Assembly (NCBI RefSeq): GCF_900105245.1
Contig: NZ_FNSZ01000001.1
Coordinates: 4,772,001-4,836,000 of the forward strand
DNA from: Streptomyces sp. 1222.5
GTDB lineage: Bacteria > Actinomycetota > Actinomycetes > Streptomycetales > Streptomycetaceae
DNA: 64,000 nucleotides
Direction of reading: 5' to 3'
Part shown: one piece after another, positions 60,781-64,000 of the stretch
How positions within the stretch are numbered: position 1 is the stretch's first letter
How the letters are laid out: each line of letters starts with the position of its first letter
Translations under genes and position numbers: made by a program
Notes under the pieces: model-generated
Databases searched by the model: none
Seen by the model: the letters and a program-made list of their open reading frames with translations, nothing else
Told to the model about the DNA's origin: nothing

Positions 60781-61872
60781 TCAGGCGAGCGGGTCGGGGA
60801 TGCCGACCGGCTGGAGCAGCCAGCCGAAGTCGCCGAGGCCGCCCGGGGCGGTGAGCTCGGCGGCCTCGCCGGCACCCGCCAGCGCGCGCACGTAGGCGGC
60901 CGGGTCCGTCGAGGCCAGCGCCAGCGGGGGGCGTGCGCCGGTGATCTGCAGCGCGCGCAGGGCGTCGCGTTGCGTGAGAAGGCGCGCGGCGGGCAGCCCA
61001 CGCGCCGCTTCCTCGGGGCTCTGTGCCTTGCCCGGTCCAGGCTCGGCGAGGTCGCGCGACGCGCCGGCCGCCGCGCACGCGTCCAAGGCCACGTGCGCGG
61101 TGATGTCGCAGGAGCCGTCCGGTACGGGCGCCGTCTCGCGGCCCTCCCGGAAGCCGGTGAGCGTGCCGAACGGGGGGCGCGTGTCCACGGTGTGCGCGTA
61201 GTCCGCGGCCACGGCGAGCCCGCGCACCACGGTGGCGACGGCGTCCGCCCAGGCCCGGTCCCGGGGCAGTCCGATCTCCGCCCGCAGCCCCTCCTCGGCC
61301 GGCAGCGGCCACCACCGCGCCAGCCAGTCCGCCTCCGCGCCGCCCACGGGCGCCCCGAGGCGTTCGGAGCCGTCGTCCGCGACCAGCACCAGCCGGGGCA
61401 CGCCCGAGGAGTCCACCTCGGCGACGTCCACGGGGACGTTGTCCAGCCACTCGTTGGCGAACAGCAGCCCGGTGACGGCGTCCGGGGGCTCGCTCAGCCA
61501 GGTGATCCGTCCGTCCGGGCGGGCCGGACGGTGGGCGATCTCGACGGCGTACCCGCGCGCGCGGGCGGCCACCTCGGCGGGCAGGGCGGCGAGCACCCCG
61601 GCGACCAGCTCCCCCCGTCCGGCGCCCATGTCGACGAAGTCCAGCACCGGGGGCCGGCCCAGCGCCTCGTCGACCCGGCACAGCAGCCGGGCCACGGCCC
61701 CCGCGAACAGCGGGGAGGCGTGCACGGACGTACGGAAGTGGCCGGCCGGGCCCTCCGGGCGCCGGTAGAAGCCGCCGGGCCCGTACAGCGCCGTCCCGGC
61801 CGCCGTCCGCCAGCCGCGCGGGCCGCCACCCGCGCGGGGGCCCTCCGCTCCCGCGGTCGTCTCATCCGTCAC
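60781..61872 (-). CDS. MidA/NDUFAF7-type SAM-dependent methyltransferase
   Basis: 363 aa from ATG 61872. DUF185 fold: substrate and SAM region GPGGFYRRPEGPAGHFRTS, VDMGAGRGELVAGVLAAL, EWLDNVPVDVAEV, and YAHTVDTRPPFGTLTGFREG. In mitochondria this family (NDUFAF7/MidA) dimethylates an Arg in the NuoD homologue. Here it sits beside an orphan nuoD. It is shorter than the mitochondrial form and has a variable C-terminal region (after 270). The partnership is inferred from gene position. Confidence 0.88.
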   Translation of the reverse strand: MTDETTAGAEGPRAGGGPRGWRTAAGTALYGPGGFYRRPEGPAGHFRTSVHASPLFAGAVARLLCRVDEALGRPPVLDFVDMGAGRGELVAGVLAALPAEVAARARGYAVEIAHRPARPDGRITWLSEPPDAVTGLLFANEWLDNVPVDVAEVDSSGVPRLVLVADDGSERLGAPVGGAEADWLARWWPLPAEEGLRAEIGLPRDRAWADAVATVVRGLAVAADYAHTVDTRPPFGTLTGFREGRETAPVPDGSCDITAHVALDACAAAGASRDLAEPGPGKAQSPEEAARGLPAARLLTQRDALRALQITGARPPLALASTDPAAYVRALAGAGEAAELTAPGGLGDFGWLLQPVGIPDPLA

Positions 61873-61990
61873 GGGAACAGACTAGGCGCACAGATGATCA
61901 CGTCCTCCACCTTGCGGAGTACACGCGCGGGGTACGGATCGGCCCTCCGGTTGACCCCTGCACACATCTGGTTTCCCTACTCTGGGTTAC

Positions 61991-63196
61991 GTGCAGCGCC
62001 TCTACGACTTCCTCCGCCGCCACCCGACCTGGGTCGACACCTTCTGGGCCGTCGTCCTGCTCGGGCTGTCCGGCCTGAGCGTGGTCAACCAGCACGGGGT
62101 GGCCGACCAGCACGGCACGATCGCCGAGGGGATGGCCGTGTCGGCGGTCCTGTGCGTCGTCGTCGCGCTGCGCCGCCGCCACCCCGAGCCGATGCTGCTG
62201 CTCGCCCTCGCGACCGGACTGGCCCAGCTGGTCCTGGACGTCGAGACGACCGCCGCGGACTTCGCGATGCTGGTGATCACTTACACGGTCGCGGCGATCG
62301 GTGCCCGCTGGGCCTCCCGGCTCGCCCTGGCCGCCGGTCTCTGCGCGGCGGTCCTCGCGCAGATCCGCTGGCCGGACGAGCACAGCAGTCTCGCCGGGCA
62401 GATCGCGATAGCCGTCTTCCAGACGGTGCCCTTCGCCCTGGCCTGGGTGCTCGGCGACTCCATGCGCACCAGGCGGGCCTACTTCGCCCAGCTGGAGGAG
62501 CGCGCGGCCCGGCTGGAGAAGGAACGCGAGGCGCAGTCGAAGGTGGCGGTCGCCGCCGAACGCGCCCGCATCGCGCGCGAGCTGCACGACGTCGTCGCGC
62601 ACAACGTGTCGGTGATGGTCGTGCAGGCCGACGGCGCCGCCTACGTCCTCGACGCCGCCCCCGACCAGGCCAGGAAGGCCCTGGAGACGATCTCCTCCAC
62701 CGGCCGCCAGGCCCTCGCCGAGATGCGCCGCCTGCTGGGCGTGCTGCGCACCGGGGAGCACCAGGAGAGCGGGGAGTACGTCCCGCAGCCCGACGTCGAG
62801 CAGATCGACGACCTCGTCGACCAGTGCCGCACCTCCGGCCTCCCCGTCGACTTCAAGGTCGAGGGCACCCCGCGCCCGCTGCCCAGCGGCGTGGAGCTGA
62901 CCGCCTACCGGATCGTGCAGGAGGCGCTCACCAACACCCGCAAGCACGGCGGGCCCAACACCGGCGCGAGCGTCCGGCTGGTCTACTTCGACGACGGGCT
63001 CGGCCTCCTCGTGGAGGACGACGGCAAGGGCGCCCCGCACGAGCTGTACGAGGAGGGCGGCGCGGACGGCCAGGGGCACGGCCTGATCGGCATGCGCGAG
63101 CGGGTCGGGATGGTCGGCGGCACCCTGGACGCCGGCCCGCGCCCGGGCGGAGGATTCCGCATCAGCGTCCTGCTGCCGCTCAAGCCCGCCTCCTGA
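61991..63196 (+). CDS. Sensor histidine kinase of the NarL type
   Basis: 401 aa from GTG 61991. Four to five membrane segments within residues 13-160 are followed by a coiled linker and HisKA_3 with phospho-acceptor His199 in RELHDVVAHNVSVMVVQ. The HATPase_c domain (about 295-395) has LTNTRKHGG, VEDDGKGA and GHGLIGMRERVGMVGG. It phosphorylates the adjacent LuxR response regulator (52 nt downstream). The signal is unknown. Confidence 0.93.
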   Translation: MQRLYDFLRRHPTWVDTFWAVVLLGLSGLSVVNQHGVADQHGTIAEGMAVSAVLCVVVALRRRHPEPMLLLALATGLAQLVLDVETTAADFAMLVITYTVAAIGARWASRLALAAGLCAAVLAQIRWPDEHSSLAGQIAIAVFQTVPFALAWVLGDSMRTRRAYFAQLEERAARLEKEREAQSKVAVAAERARIARELHDVVAHNVSVMVVQADGAAYVLDAAPDQARKALETISSTGRQALAEMRRLLGVLRTGEHQESGEYVPQPDVEQIDDLVDQCRTSGLPVDFKVEGTPRPLPSGVELTAYRIVQEALTNTRKHGGPNTGASVRLVYFDDGLGLLVEDDGKGAPHELYEEGGADGQGHGLIGMRERVGMVGGTLDAGPRPGGGFRISVLLPLKPAS

Positions 63197-63248
63197 CGCG
63201 CTCGCGCCGCCGAGAGAACGCCCGCCCGCCCCGAACGAAAGAGACCCG

Positions 63249-63926
63249 ATGACGATCCGCGTGATGCTCGTCGACGACCAGGTGCTGCTGCGCACCGGGT
63301 TCCGGATGGTGCTCGCCGCCCAGCCGGACATGGAGGTCGTCGCGGAGGCGGGCGACGGCGTCGAGGCCCTCCAGGTGCTGCGCGCCGCCGCCGGCGCCGT
63401 CGACGTCGTCCTGATGGACGTCCGCATGCCGAAGCTCGACGGCGTGGAGACCACCCGGCGCATCTGCGTGGAGCCCGACCCGCCCAAGGTGCTCATCCTG
63501 ACCACCTTCGACCTGGACGAGTACGCCTTCTCCGGGCTCAAGGCGGGCGCCTCCGGGTTCATGCTCAAGGACGTGCCGCCGGGTGAGCTGCTGGCCGCCA
63601 TCCGCGCCGTGCACAGCGGCGACGCGGTGGTGGCGCCCTCCACGACCAGGCGCCTGCTCGACCGCTTCGCCCCGATGCTGCCCTCCAGCGGCAAGCAGCC
63701 CCACCACAAGGAGCTGGAGCGGCTCACCGACCGGGAGCGGGAGGTGATGGTGCTGGTGGCGCAGGGCCTGTCCAACGGTGAGATCGCGGCCCGGCTGGTG
63801 CTGAGCGAGGCGACGGTGAAGACCCACGTCGGCCGCATCCTGACCAAGCTCGGTCTGCGCGACCGGGTCCAGGTCGTGGTGCTGGCGTACGAGACGGGTC
63901 TGGTGCGCGCGGGCGGCCACGGCTGA
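63249..63926 (+). CDS. LuxR/NarL-family response regulator
   Basis: 225 aa from ATG 63249, with a GAAAGAGAC site. Receiver domain: acidic pocket near residue 11-12 (VDDQ), phospho-acceptor Asp57 in VVLMDVRMPKLDG, switch Thr/Lys (LKDV). The C-terminal LuxR helix-turn-helix (about 158-220: LTDREREVMVLVAQGLSNGEIAARL, LSEATVKTHVGRILTKLGL). It forms a two-component pair with the upstream kinase. Confidence 0.95.
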   Translation: MTIRVMLVDDQVLLRTGFRMVLAAQPDMEVVAEAGDGVEALQVLRAAAGAVDVVLMDVRMPKLDGVETTRRICVEPDPPKVLILTTFDLDEYAFSGLKAGASGFMLKDVPPGELLAAIRAVHSGDAVVAPSTTRRLLDRFAPMLPSSGKQPHHKELERLTDREREVMVLVAQGLSNGEIAARLVLSEATVKTHVGRILTKLGLRDRVQVVVLAYETGLVRAGGHG

Positions 63927-63965
63927 CGGCCGCCGGCGGGGACCACACGGGCTCGAAGGCGTCCG

Positions 63966-64000
63966 TCAGCGCAGGACGCCCTCGATGAAGTCGCTGCCCA
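63966..64000 (-). CDS. C-terminal end of a minus-strand gene cut by the window edge
   Basis: The minus strand reads GSDFIEGVLR and then a stop at 63966-63968. The frame stays open to the window end. It looks like the last residues of an enzyme, but there is too little to name a family. Confidence 0.4.
   Translation of the reverse strand, partial: GSDFIEGVLR

Overview
The window is chromosomal DNA of a Streptomyces or very close relative. The sequence is about 70 % G+C with strong third-position G/C bias. It encodes a TipA regulator with its internal start, a topoisomerase I with an Ala/Lys-rich tail, an MFS-thymidylate kinase fusion, AfsR-type, DUF397 and WhiJ-like regulators, and starts that are often GTG or TTG. 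From memory, the gene order resembles the hppA-topA-tmk ... hpt-ftsH-folE-folP part of the S. coelicolor chromosome; no alignment was run.

Layout. 1-15 kb: a 5'-truncated H+-pyrophosphatase, a lipoprotein, a methyltransferase, topA, the MFS-tmk fusion, holB and an exported alpha/beta-hydrolase, most of them closed by strong hairpins. 15.0-18.0 kb: an intact tRNA-Thr(CGT), then about 2.9 kb of foreign-looking DNA ending in a degenerate copy of the tRNA 3' half and its terminator. This island holds a broken integrase tail, a frameshifted gene, an unrecognised 218-aa gene, and a three-gene plus-strand cluster. The first cluster gene encodes a 222-aa protein whose last 64 residues contain 14 cysteines, a layout like the halocin C8 precursor. 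It is the best candidate here for an undescribed system. 18-29.3 kb: a glycosyltransferase, an AfsR-like regulator, a family A DNA polymerase, a Clp-N/HTH regulator with a large palindrome in a leaderless promoter, a DUF2786 protein, two lipoproteins, and a VOC-ArsR-SRPBCC operon with two matching operators.

29.3-31.5 kb: a DUF397 / HATPase / XRE-DUF5753 set whose two intergenic regions share an exact 19-bp sequence in inverse orientation. 31.5-41.8 kb: aldehyde dehydrogenase, DinB, PadR, a ClC channel followed by glutamate decarboxylase (probable acid-stress pair), tipA with its thiostrepton-type promoter, a YbjQ protein, a DedA protein, a ThrE-like exporter and inorganic pyrophosphatase. 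41.8-52.8 kb: a DacB-type D,D-carboxypeptidase, a zinc metalloprotease, tilS, hpt, ftsH, folE and, on the minus strand, folP-NTF2-like-folB-folK-DUF3180. 52.8-64 kb: an MprF-C-like lipid aminoacyltransferase, an esterase, a coiled-coil membrane protein, two PH-domain membrane proteins, an orphan nuoD facing a MidA/NDUFAF7-type methyltransferase, and a two-component system.

Most of the window is core metabolism, replication and folate biosynthesis in short operons. The accessory interest lies in the tRNA-Thr island and in the small regulatory cassettes at 25.3, 28.0, 29.3-30.6 and 37.2 kb.
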